Shown: positions 8,808 through 17,300 of the stretch, piece after piece
How positions within the stretch are numbered: position 1 is the stretch's first letter
Layout: every line of letters begins with the position of its first letter
DNA from: JBJHBP01 sp050485645
GTDB taxonomy: Bacteria; Pseudomonadota; Gammaproteobacteria; Steroidobacterales; Rariloculaceae
Direction: 5' to 3'
Assembly (NCBI GenBank): GCA_050485645.1
Contig: JBJHBT010000005.1
Span: 1 to 64,000 of the forward strand
DNA length: 64,000 bases
Position numbers and translations under genes: made by a program
The notes under the pieces: model-generated
Seen by the model: only the letters and a program-made list of their open reading frames with translations
Told to the model about the DNA's origin: nothing
Database searches by the model: none

Positions 8808-9433
8808 CCCGCCGCTGGGTGCTGGCCAGCGGTAACACCGGCAAGCTCAGGGAGCTTGGCGCGTTGCTGGCGAGCGCCGGCGTGGAGCTTGTGCCGCAGT
8901 CCGCGCTCGGGGTGCGGGGGCCGCCGGAAACCGCGTCCACTTTCGTGGAGAATGCCTTGATCAAGGCCCGCCATGCCGCGCGGCAGACCGGTCTGCCGGC
9001 ACTTGCCGACGATTCCGGGCTGTGCGTCGACGCACTGGGCGGCGCGCCGGGTGTGCACTCGGCGCGCTTCGCCGGCGACGGCGCCAGCGACGCCGACAAC
9101 ATTGCCCGCCTGCTGGCCACGCTCGAGGATGTGCCCGACGCCGACCGTGGTGCGACATTTCTGTGCGTGATCGTGGCGCTGCGCTGGGCGGACGATCCGG
9201 CGCCGCTGGTCGCCGAGGGGCGCTGGCATGGTTGCATCGCCAAGCAGCCGGCGGGCGAAGGGGGGTTCGGATACGACCCCGTGTTCATTGATCCGGCCCG
9301 GGGCGCTACGGCTGCCCAGCTCGGACCCGGGGAGAAAAACCGCGTCAGCCACCGCGGCGTCGCCACCGCCGGCCTCATGAGCCGGTGGTGTGAGTTCGCC
9401 GATGGCGCTGACGGCCCCCGCGCCGAGCCCTGA
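8804..9433 (+). CDS. rdgB: RdgB/HAM1 family non-canonical purine NTP pyrophosphatase
   Basis: 209 residues. Hydrolyses dITP, XTP and ITP to monophosphates, keeping deaminated purines out of DNA and RNA. Motifs in order: LASGNTGKLRE (residues 6-16), FVENALIKARHAA, ADDSGLCVDALGG, GGFGYDPVF, and NRVSHRG near the C-terminus. The GTG start at 8804 overlaps the rph stop (GTGA), so translation is probably coupled. Confidence 0.95.
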   Translation: MTRRWVLASGNTGKLRELGALLASAGVELVPQSALGVRGPPETASTFVENALIKARHAARQTGLPALADDSGLCVDALGGAPGVHSARFAGDGASDADNIARLLATLEDVPDADRGATFLCVIVALRWADDPAPLVAEGRWHGCIAKQPAGEGGFGYDPVFIDPARGATAAQLGPGEKNRVSHRGVATAGLMSRWCEFADGADGPRAEP

Positions 9434-9625
9434 CACTGTTGCGCGGCTTTATGCACAGCCGTGAAATCACCCCGTGCTGTGACGAGGTTAGTCGGTTTTC
9501 ATATAAGCGTGACTAATGAAAGCTCTTTAATCGATTGTTATTAATACATTTTTGACGAAATCCATGGTGACGCCGCGTTGTCGCGGCGCAACGCGCTGTC
9601 GTTTGCGCGCACCGCACCGGGGCAG

Positions 9626-9646
9626 GTTTCCACAGAGTTATTCACA
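9626..9646 (+). promoter_or_regulatory. Pair of DnaA-box-like sequences upstream of rpmE
   Basis: TTATTCACA (9638-9646) fits the DnaA consensus TTWTNCACA exactly. GTTTCCACA (9626-9634) is one mismatch away, and the two lie head to tail 12 nt apart. The same arrangement is typical of gammaproteobacterial oriC and dnaA-promoter DNA, but no dnaA, dnaN or gidA gene is near, so an origin is unlikely. The rest of 9434-9723 is partly AT-rich, with a small inverted repeat TTAGTC/GACTAA at 9488-9516. Confidence 0.4.
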
Positions 9647-9668
9647 GGCAGCCCAAAGCGCGCGGGCC

Positions 9669-9697
9669 TTGTGTTTGGACGGTTGCGCGATTATCCT
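9669..9697 (+). promoter_or_regulatory. Possible rpmE promoter
   Basis: TTGTGT (9669-9674), 17 nt spacer, TATCCT (9692-9697). Both hexamers are only partial matches to the sigma-70 consensus. The predicted start would leave a leader of about 20 nt before the rpmE ATG. Confidence 0.3.
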
Positions 9698-9723
9698 CAC
9701 GCGCCGGTTAGACGGCCAGAACC

Positions 9724-9936
9724 ATGAAACCCGAAATCCATCCTCAATACAGCGATATCAAAGTCACGTGCAGCTGCGGGAACGAGATCCTCACCCGCTC
9801 GACGCTGGCGCAGGACCTCCAGGTGGAGGTCTGCTCCTCCTGCCATCCGTTCTACACGGGCAAGCAGAAGATCGTCGATACCGGAGGCCGGGTAGACAAG
9901 TTCCGTCGCCGTTACGGCATGTCTTCGGCCAGATAG
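9724..9936 (+). CDS. rpmE: 50S ribosomal protein L31 (zinc-binding type)
   Basis: 70 residues. L31 bridges the large and small ribosomal subunits. The N-terminus MKPEIHP and the motif GGRVDKFRRRYG are family hallmarks. Four cysteines in CSC (residues 16, 18) and CSSC (37, 40) make this the zinc-binding (C+) form, as opposed to the zinc-free ykgM-type paralogue expressed under zinc starvation. Stand-alone gene. Confidence 0.96.
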   Translation: MKPEIHPQYSDIKVTCSCGNEILTRSTLAQDLQVEVCSSCHPFYTGKQKIVDTGGRVDKFRRRYGMSSAR

Positions 9937-9956
9937 CATCGCGCTCAGGCATCATG

Positions 9957-10001
9957 GCAGTCACCATCCGTCGCTGCGATCGGGTAAGCGACGGTGACTG
10001 C
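9957..10001 (+). terminator. Strong hairpin downstream of rpmE
   Basis: A two-part stem: GCAGTCA/TGACTGC (7 bp) and CCGTCGCT/AGCGACGG (8 bp), separated by a CCAT bulge, with an 11-nt loop. No U-tract follows, so it may be a transcript-stabilising end or a factor-dependent terminator, not a classical intrinsic terminator. Confidence 0.4.
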
Positions 10002-10010
10002 ACACACGGC

Positions 10011-10038
10011 TTGGACCTCTACGGCGCGTTGCTATAAT
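10011..10038 (+). promoter_or_regulatory. Putative gltA promoter with perfect -10 box
   Basis: TTGGAC at 10011-10016, a 16-nt spacer and a perfect TATAAT at 10033-10038. The -35 box matches the consensus poorly. The predicted start is near 10045, giving a 5' untranslated region of about 113 nt before gltA in which no known riboswitch was recognised. Confidence 0.5.
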
Positions 10039-10157
10039 GCCGCAGCCAGCGCCTGATCCGTGGGGTCACCCGCGGACTTGCGCCTCGCCGTATCATGTTC
10101 CGTTCGTGCCCGCGGGCGGAGCCAAGAACGAGTGATCACTGATGCCAGGTGCGATGC

Positions 10158-11465
10158 ATGACTGACAAGCGCTATACCTTGACGGATTCCGGATCGGCCG
10201 AGCCGCTGGAGCTGCCACTGCGGGAGCCGACCGTGGGTCCTGGCGTTGTCGATGTCACCCGGCTGTACGCCGAACGCGGCATCTTCACCTACGATCCGGG
10301 ATTCGCCGCGACGGCGAGCTGCGAAAGCTCCATCACCTACATCGATGGTGAGACCGGTGTGCTGATGTATCGGGGTTATCCGATCGAGCAGCTCGCCGAG
10401 CAGTCCAGTTTCATCGAGGTTGCCTACCTGCTGCTGCACGGCGAACTGCCGAATTCCGCGCAGCTGGAGGATTTCGACAACTCGATCCGCACCCATACGA
10501 TGATCAACGAATCGTTGCTGCGATTCTTCAACGGCTTTCACCACAACGCCCATCCCATGGCCATGGTGTCCGGCGTGGTGGCTTCGATGTCGGCCTTCTA
10601 TCACGACAGCACCGATATTCGTGATCCCGAGGATCGCGACATCTTCGCCCATCGCATCATTGCCAAACTGCCCACCATCGCTGCGGCAGCCTACAAGCAT
10701 TCCCTGGGCCAGCCCTTCGTGTATCCGCGCAACCGCCTGGACTACTGCAGCAACACGCTGCACATGTTCTTTGCGGTGCCGTCGGATCCCTACGTGGTGG
10801 AGCCGGTGGCGGCGCGCGCGCTGGATCTGCTGTTCATCCTGCATGCCGATCACGAACAGAACTGCAGCACGTCCACGGTGCGCCTGGCCGGCAGCTCCGG
10901 CACCAACCCGTATTCGGCAATCGCGGCCGGCATGTCGGCGCTCTGGGGGCCCGCGCATGGTGGCGCCAACGAGGCCGTGATCAACATGCTGGAGGCCATC
11001 GGCAAGCCCGGCAACATCGACAAATTCGTCGCCAGGGCCAAGGACAAGAACGACCCGTTCCGTCTGATGGGCTTCGGGCATCGCGTCTACAAGAGCTACG
11101 ATCCGCGCGCCACCATCATCCGCAAGATGTGCCATGAGGTGCTCGAAAACCTCGGCCACGCCAACGATTCACCGCTGTTCGAGCTCGCCCTCAGGCTCGA
11201 GGAAATTGCGCTCCGGGACGAGTACTTCGTAGAAAAGAATCTGTACCCGAACGTGGACTTCTATTCCGGCATCATTTACCGCGCGCTGGGCATACCGAAG
11301 TCGATGTTCACGGTGATGTTCGCGATCGCGCGCTGCGTGGGCTGGGTCACCCACTGGCGGGAAATGGTCTCAGACCCGAACTCCCGCATCGGTCGACCGC
11401 GGCAGCTGTACACAGGCCCTGCCCAACGCGACTACGTCGCGATCGACACTCGCAACGGCGGTTGA
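10158..11465 (+). CDS. gltA: Citrate synthase (hexameric, E. coli-type)
   Basis: 435 residues. Condenses oxaloacetate with acetyl-CoA to citrate, the entry step of the TCA cycle. The catalytic residues are visible: His in HADHEQN, His in GPAHGGAN and Asp in NVDFYSG. The N-terminal beta-rich region (GIFTYDPGFAATASCESSIT) marks the long type II, NADH-sensitive class. The ATG at 10158 has AGGTG about 6 nt upstream; the GTG three codons earlier is less likely. mdh at 56 kb and ppc at 35-38 kb supply its substrate oxaloacetate. Confidence 0.96.
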   Translation: MTDKRYTLTDSGSAEPLELPLREPTVGPGVVDVTRLYAERGIFTYDPGFAATASCESSITYIDGETGVLMYRGYPIEQLAEQSSFIEVAYLLLHGELPNSAQLEDFDNSIRTHTMINESLLRFFNGFHHNAHPMAMVSGVVASMSAFYHDSTDIRDPEDRDIFAHRIIAKLPTIAAAAYKHSLGQPFVYPRNRLDYCSNTLHMFFAVPSDPYVVEPVAARALDLLFILHADHEQNCSTSTVRLAGSSGTNPYSAIAAGMSALWGPAHGGANEAVINMLEAIGKPGNIDKFVARAKDKNDPFRLMGFGHRVYKSYDPRATIIRKMCHEVLENLGHANDSPLFELALRLEEIALRDEYFVEKNLYPNVDFYSGIIYRALGIPKSMFTVMFAIARCVGWVTHWREMVSDPNSRIGRPRQLYTGPAQRDYVAIDTRNGG

Positions 11466-11483
11466 CCTGACATAAGCTGCCCC

Positions 11484-11505
11484 ATACCGCGCTTCGCGCC
11501 GGTAT
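11484..11505 (+). terminator. Imperfect hairpin after gltA
   Basis: ATACCG/CGGTAT stem extended by CGC/GCG around a bulged C, with a TTC loop, 18 nt after the gltA stop. No clear U-tract, so termination is uncertain. Confidence 0.3.
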
Positions 11506-11682
11506 TCCGTGATCCAGTTCAACGACTGGTGACGCAGTCGCGCCTAGTGTTGCCACAGTAATCCGGCCGGACGCATGTGTCCCGGAACCCCGCGGGCGTC
11601 AGGCGGATCGGTTTTGGACGAGTTGATTCGTGCGGATCAGCCAGGACTTGTCACAGCAGTGTCGAAAGCAAGGGCAGGCCAA

Positions 11683-12198
11683 GTGGAACAGACCCATCGA
11701 TCGAGCGTTGTCGTCGCTGCGCGAGCGGCCGGCGGATTTACCGTGCTCGAACTGATGGCAACGTTGACCGTGGCAGCCGTGATACTGGCGTTCGGCGTGC
11801 CCAGCTTCCTGAGCGTCATCCAGAACAGCCGCGCCACGACGTACACCAACGAAGTCGTTACGGCACTGAACCTGGCACGTACCGAGGCGAGCCGCCGCAA
11901 TGCGAACGTGGTGGTATGCCGCTCCGTAAATGGCACTGTCTGCGCCAATGGTACTGACTGGAGTGTGGGTTGGGTTGTTCGTACGGCGGGCGGCGAGTTG
12001 ATCCGTTCCTGGCCGGCGCAGGCGGGCGGTGCGAACCTGATTACCGGCCCGGCCGCCGGAGTGACCTATCAGCCGCGTGGCACGGCGGCGGCCATCGCTG
12101 CTTTTCAGATTCGTCTGCCGAACTGCACCGGAGATCAGGGCCGTGATATCACCGTGAACCGGCCCGGGCGCGTCGCCGTATCACGAGTCAACTGCTGA
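11683..12198 (+). CDS. fimT: GspH/FimT family minor pseudopilin
   Basis: About 171 residues. The type IV prepilin signal is AAGG/FTVLELM: Gly before the cleavage site, Phe+1, Glu+5, followed by a 20-residue hydrophobic helix. A GspH-like C-terminal domain (NLARTEASRRNANVVVCRS) follows. The frame stays open back to 11575, but that would give a 54-residue leader; the GTG at 11683 gives an 18-residue leader and was chosen. FimT-type minor pilins take part in pilus assembly and in some species bind DNA during natural transformation. First gene of fimT-pilV-pilW-pilX-pilY1-pilE. Confidence 0.82.
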   Translation: MEQTHRSSVVVAARAAGGFTVLELMATLTVAAVILAFGVPSFLSVIQNSRATTYTNEVVTALNLARTEASRRNANVVVCRSVNGTVCANGTDWSVGWVVRTAGGELIRSWPAQAGGANLITGPAAGVTYQPRGTAAAIAAFQIRLPNCTGDQGRDITVNRPGRVAVSRVNC

Positions 12199-12218
12199 CA
12201 GTCGATGAAAGACCGCAC

Positions 12219-12692
12219 ATGAACAGATTGTCCAATATCCATCCAATGTCACCGGGCCGCTGCGGCGGCCTGACGCTGATCGAGGTACTGATCGCACTGG
12301 TGGTTCTGTCGATCGGGCTTCTGGGTCTGGCCGGGCTGCAGACCACGTCGCTGCAATCCAATACCAGTGCCTACCATCGCACACAGGCCACGGCCCTCGC
12401 TTATGATCTGGCCGATCGCATGCGCGCCAACCGCAACGCTGCGCTCAACGATCAGTACAACGGCGGGTTCCAGACGCCGCCTCCAGCCTGTAATCCCGCC
12501 GTCGGCGGTGGCGGAACGCCGGCGACGGATCTATTGGCCTGGCGTAACGCGCTGGTCTGTCGGCTGCCGCAGGGTACCGGCGCCGTAGTCCGCGTGGATC
12601 CGGACAGCAACGAGTTCACGATAACCATACGCTGGGATGACAGCCGTGGTGTGGACGGACTGATGGACTTTGCGTTCACGACGGCGTTATGA
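12219..12692 (+). CDS. pilV: Type IV pilus minor pilin PilV
   Basis: 157 residues with an N-terminal class III signal GG/LTLIEVLIALVVLSIG cleaved by PilD prepilin peptidase; Glu+5 is present. The stretch LAGLQTTSLQSNTSAYHRTQAT is characteristic of PilV. It forms part of the minor-pilin priming complex. The stop codon overlaps the pilW start (ATGA). Confidence 0.9.
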   Translation: MNRLSNIHPMSPGRCGGLTLIEVLIALVVLSIGLLGLAGLQTTSLQSNTSAYHRTQATALAYDLADRMRANRNAALNDQYNGGFQTPPPACNPAVGGGGTPATDLLAWRNALVCRLPQGTGAVVRVDPDSNEFTITIRWDDSRGVDGLMDFAFTTAL

Positions 12693-13828
12693 CTATGCAG
12701 ATCCACAACACAGTCAACCTGCTGACGGACGCCCGGCCTATGCGGTGCCAGCGCGGCATGACGCTGATCGAACTGATGATAGCGCTGGTGCTGGGCCTGA
12801 TACTGATCGCCGGTGTGATTCAGATTTTCATCGCGAATCGTGCCACCTACGCATTCAACGAGGGACTCGCGCGCATCCAGGAACATGGTCGATTTGCGCT
12901 CGACCATATTGCCCATACGACACGGATGGGCGGATACGTCGGCTGTCTGCGCGATATCACGATCCACAATAATCTCAATGCTCAATGGAATTTCCGCGAT
13001 GATGTCCGCAATGGCGTGCAGGGCTTCAATGCCAATGGCACCGGAGTCGGCCAGACATTTGCGGCCGCGGCCGTCAACCCGGCCGCGTCGCCCACGCCGG
13101 CCAACTGGACCCCCAATCTGCCCGCGGAGTTGAACAATCTGGTGATCCCGGGCAGCGATGTGCTGGTCGTGCGCAGCGTATCACCGCTGTCCACCACGCT
13201 TGTCCCACCATTCAGCAGTTCGGCGCAGCTGTTTGTTGAAGACCCCGCCGGATTCCAGCTCGGGGATATCGCAGTTGTAACTGACTGCCAGAAGGCATCT
13301 ATATTCCAGATCACCAACATTACTGGTGTCGGGTTTGGCGCGAACGTTGTGCACAGCAATTCCGGTTCCGTCGTTCCGGGAAACGCAGGACCACAGCTCG
13401 GACAGAGTTACGGGTTGGGGTCTGAGCTGGCGACACTCCAGGCCACGGCTTTTTATATCGGTGTTGGCACGAACGGTACGCCGGCACTGTTTCAGTTCAG
13501 GCTGCAGCGCATCAATGACAACCTCAGCCAGTTCGTACCCGAGGAACTGGTGGGTGGCATCGATACCATGCAGGTACGTTACGGGCTGGATACCGACAAC
13601 AACGGATCAGTCGACGTGTGGCAGACCGCGGATGCCATTGCGGCAACGGATTGGCAGCTGGTGGCAAGCGTCGAGATCAGCCTGTTGATACGGGCCAGCG
13701 AGGAATACGGACTGGATCAGGACACGACGGTCTACAACGTCGGTGGGGTTACATTCGACCCCCAGGACGACCGTCGCTTCCGCCAGGTGTTCTCCACCAC
13801 CATCAGCTTGCGTAACCGCCTGCCGTAG
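12689..13828 (+). CDS. pilW: Type IV pilus minor pilin PilW
   Basis: 379 residues, the usual larger size for PilW. The prepilin cleavage motif RG/MTLIELMIALVLG starts at about residue 24. Typical PilW features follow: ARIQEHGRFALDHI and a C-terminal block ending RRFRQVFSTTISLRNRLP. In Pseudomonas PilV, PilW and PilX connect the pilus tip complex with PilY1. Coupled to pilV by a 4-nt overlap. Confidence 0.9.
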   Translation: MTMQIHNTVNLLTDARPMRCQRGMTLIELMIALVLGLILIAGVIQIFIANRATYAFNEGLARIQEHGRFALDHIAHTTRMGGYVGCLRDITIHNNLNAQWNFRDDVRNGVQGFNANGTGVGQTFAAAAVNPAASPTPANWTPNLPAELNNLVIPGSDVLVVRSVSPLSTTLVPPFSSSAQLFVEDPAGFQLGDIAVVTDCQKASIFQITNITGVGFGANVVHSNSGSVVPGNAGPQLGQSYGLGSELATLQATAFYIGVGTNGTPALFQFRLQRINDNLSQFVPEELVGGIDTMQVRYGLDTDNNGSVDVWQTADAIAATDWQLVASVEISLLIRASEEYGLDQDTTVYNVGGVTFDPQDDRRFRQVFSTTISLRNRLP

Positions 13829-13839
13829 GAGTCGCATTG

Positions 13840-14376
13840 ATGTGGACCATGCAGTTTTCGCGTCACGGCGGCCAGCATCAGGGCGGTGCGGCGCTGATCG
13901 TTGCGCTGATTTTTCTGCTGGTGATGACCGTGATCGGTACGACCGCGATGCGCGCCGCCACGATGCAGGAGCGTATGGCCGGTAACATCCGCGACGTCAA
14001 CCTCGCGTTCCAGGCGGCGGAAGGCGCATTGCGTGAGGCCGAGGATTTTCTGCTCAACGTTGCCATGCTGCCAAACTTCAATGACAGCAACGGTTTCTAC
14101 GAAGTGAATTCGCCGGTAAGACCGGACTGGCGGGCCGATCCGCTGGCTGCCGGTGGCGGTGGGTTCATCGAGTACGGCGGAACGATCGCTGGCGCCGCCA
14201 GGCCGCCGCGCTATTTCATTGAACAGCTCAGCGCCGTGACGGTGCGGCCAGCGGGAACCGAAACGGAAACCGGAACTCCGCTGGAAGAGATTTTCTACTT
14301 TCGTGTTACCGCTGTGGGCTTTGGTGGTGACGAAACCACCTCGGCGGTGCTCAGTACGGTTTTCAGGAGCCGGTGA
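13840..14376 (+). CDS. pilX: Type IV pilus minor pilin PilX
   Basis: About 178 residues. The N-terminal HQGGAALIVALIFLLVMT replaces the usual Glu+5 region in the way typical of PilX/GspK-like pilins, and MQERMAGNIRDVNLAFQAAEGALREAE is a PilX signature. AGGAG lies 7 nt before the ATG at 13840; a TTG three bases earlier is less likely. The TGA overlaps the pilY1 ATG (TGATG). Confidence 0.88.
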   Translation: MWTMQFSRHGGQHQGGAALIVALIFLLVMTVIGTTAMRAATMQERMAGNIRDVNLAFQAAEGALREAEDFLLNVAMLPNFNDSNGFYEVNSPVRPDWRADPLAAGGGGFIEYGGTIAGAARPPRYFIEQLSAVTVRPAGTETETGTPLEEIFYFRVTAVGFGGDETTSAVLSTVFRSR

Positions 14377-17300
14377 TGAACAGGAAGATCGGGATGACTG
14401 GCTTGGTTCGCGAATCTGCCCGCCGGCGTGCGTATGTCAAGTGTTCGCGCTTCACACGCAGGACAGCCGGCGGACTGGGTGCGCTGCTGTACACGCTGTT
14501 TGTCTGGCAGGCGGCGAACGCCGAAGTGTCACAGATGCCGTTGTATCTGGGTGGCGGCAATGTGCCGGGGAATCTCGTACTCGTGCCGTCCGTCGAGTGG
14601 CCGACCATCAACAGCATGGCGAATCTGGGGCCGTACGATCTGAACCGCACTTATCTCGGATACTTCGATCCGAACAAGTGCTACGGCTATCACTACGCCA
14701 CCAGCGAACCGGAGCGTCACTTTTATCCGGTAGGTTCGGCAGTAGCCCGCCAGTGCGCTGGCCAGTGGAGCGGCAACTACATGAACTGGGCAGCGACCCA
14801 GACCATCGACCCGTTCCGCTCCGTACTGACTGGGGGGCTGAGGGTTCGCGATACCCCCACCGAGACCTGGCTTGAGAAAGCCCGCCACGATGGACAGGGC
14901 GGTACCGGTATTTATCCGAATCGTCGCCTGCCTGCCAGCGATAATAATGCGGCGCTGGTGCTGGGCGCCACGCCATTCGCGGCTACGAACTGGGTCAGAA
15001 CCCGCATTCAGGGGCTGGGCAACCGGATGCGATTCGGCGTCGTTTCCAATGATCAGATCAACGACGGTGCCACGGCACGGGTTGACTACAACCCCGCCAC
15101 ACACGCCACGCTGGTCGCGGGTCAGGTCTACGAAGTCAGCATACGGGTCCGGGTCTGTGTGGCCGGCATGCTGGAATCGAATTGCCGTCAGTACTCTCAG
15201 GGTTACAAGCCGGAAGGCCTGATTCAGCAGAACGCCCACAATCTTCGTGTCGGCGTGTTCGGCTATCTCAATGATGGCAACATGCTGCGCGACGGTGGCG
15301 TGCTACGGGCACGACAGAAATTCGTCGGCCCGACGCGAATCGTTCCGGGCCAGGGTTCTGTGGCGAACCCCAATCAGGAATGGAATCCGCTAACCGGCGT
15401 TTTCTTCGCCAACCCCGATTCGGCCGATGCCAGCGCGACATCGACGGCACTGGGCATCACGATCAACAACAGCGGTGTGCTGAACTATTTGAATCGCTTC
15501 GGACAGATGACCAGTGCCAATCACAAGAATTTCGATCCGGTGAGCGAGTTGTACTACACCGCGCTGCGCTACCTGCGCAACATCGGCAACGTACCTGAAT
15601 ACTCGAATATCCCCGGCAACACCGGGGTGGGGGCGGTGGTGGCCGCTGACGGATTTCCCGTCATTACGAACTGGGACGACCCCATACAGTATGCCTGCCA
15701 GAAGAACGTGATTCTGGGTATCGGTGACGTCTATACGCACCGCGACAAGAATCTTCCCGGCAATACCGTCTACAGAAACGATGAACCAGCGATGCCAACA
15801 GCGGTCGCCAACGACACTGGCGTGAACGTGCGAACCTGGACGAACCGCGTAGGCCAACTTGAAGGGCTGGGCAACATCGGCGATAGCAACAGCTGGTCTG
15901 GCCGAAACAATTCGGCGTACATGGCCGGCCTGGCGTATTTCGCGAATACGACCGACATACGGCCCGACATGTCCGGCACTCAGACCGTGTCCACGCACTG
16001 GGTGGACGTGCTTGAGGCGCAGTCACTGGAGCCGCCGGTCAGGAATCAGTACTACCTGGCCACGAAATACGGCGGCTTTCGCCCGCCGGACGATTTTGAT
16101 CCGCTCACCTATGCCGGTCCAAACCTGCCGGAGGAATGGTGGCATTCCAATGGTCAGACATTGACGTCCTTCGGACCGAACGCGTCTCCCACCGGTGTGA
16201 ATTTTGCCAGACCGGACAACTACTACCTCGCCGGCGAAGCCGATCAGATGATCGCCAGCCTGAACGAAGCATTTGCGCGGATCGTAGCCGAGTTGCGAAG
16301 CTCTGCCTCATCCGTTGCCGCCAACTCCACCCGTGTCGATACGGATACCGCCGTATTCCAGGCCGCGTTCGACAGCACGCGATGGAGCGGTGAACTTCAG
16401 GCGTTCCGCATTTTCCAGGATGGCACGATTGCCGATACCGCATCCTGGAATGCCGCTCAGCGCCTGGACGACCGCACCGAGAACGACATACTGACCACGC
16501 GCCGGATTTTCACCGTGACGCCGCCCACACTGAGCGGTGGCGTGTACAGGTCCACAAGTGGCGTCAATTTCCAGTGGGGCAGTCTGGCTGCCTCTCAGCA
16601 ACAGGCATTGCGTCAGCAGCCCGGGGGCGGACCATTGGTCAGCGAAGTCATGGGACAGGATCGACTCAACTACCTGCGTGGCTCGCGACAGAACGAGCAG
16701 CCCAGCGGTCCGTTCCGTCAGCGCGACAGCCGCCTTGGCGATATCGTCAATTCCGACCCGCAGTTCATTCATCGTCAGGACTTCGGCTATACGCTGCTGG
16801 CGCAGTCGTCGGCGTTCGGCAACACCACGGTCGGGCCGGCCTACCGTGCGTTCCGGGAGTCCGCTGCCTACCAGAACCGTCCGCCCATGGTTGTGGTCGG
16901 TGCGAACGATGGCATGCTGCACGGATTTCACGCGGGGATCGACGGCAATGGTGGCCAGGAGCTGTTCGCGTTCGTGCCGCATGCCACGTTCGAGAATCTC
17001 TACGAACTGACGCTGCAGGACTACGTCCACCGCTATTTCGTGGATGGGACGCCCCGTATCGCCGACGCCTGGCTGGGTACGACCTTGGGCTGGCGTACGC
17101 TCGTGGTTGGCGTGACCGGCGCCGGTGGACGCAGCGTGTTCGCGCTCGACATTACCGATCCCACGGCGATGACGGCCAGCAATGTCCTGTGGGAGTTCTC
17201 GCATCAGAACATGGGCAAGACGCTCGGCCATGCCGTCGTTGCGCCGCTGGCCACGGGCGTCTTCGGCACCATCGTCACCAGTGGTTACGACACTACGCAG

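Noticed and set aside
8435..9433. 332-codon plus-strand frame covering the end of rph and all of rdgB
   Set aside because: Only the part from 8804 matches RdgB; the earlier part is rph read in another frame. Start set at the GTG overlapping the rph stop.
9626..9646. Possible chromosomal origin at the DnaA boxes
   Set aside because: Only two boxes, no AT-rich unwinding repeat set and no dnaA/dnaN/mnmG genes nearby.
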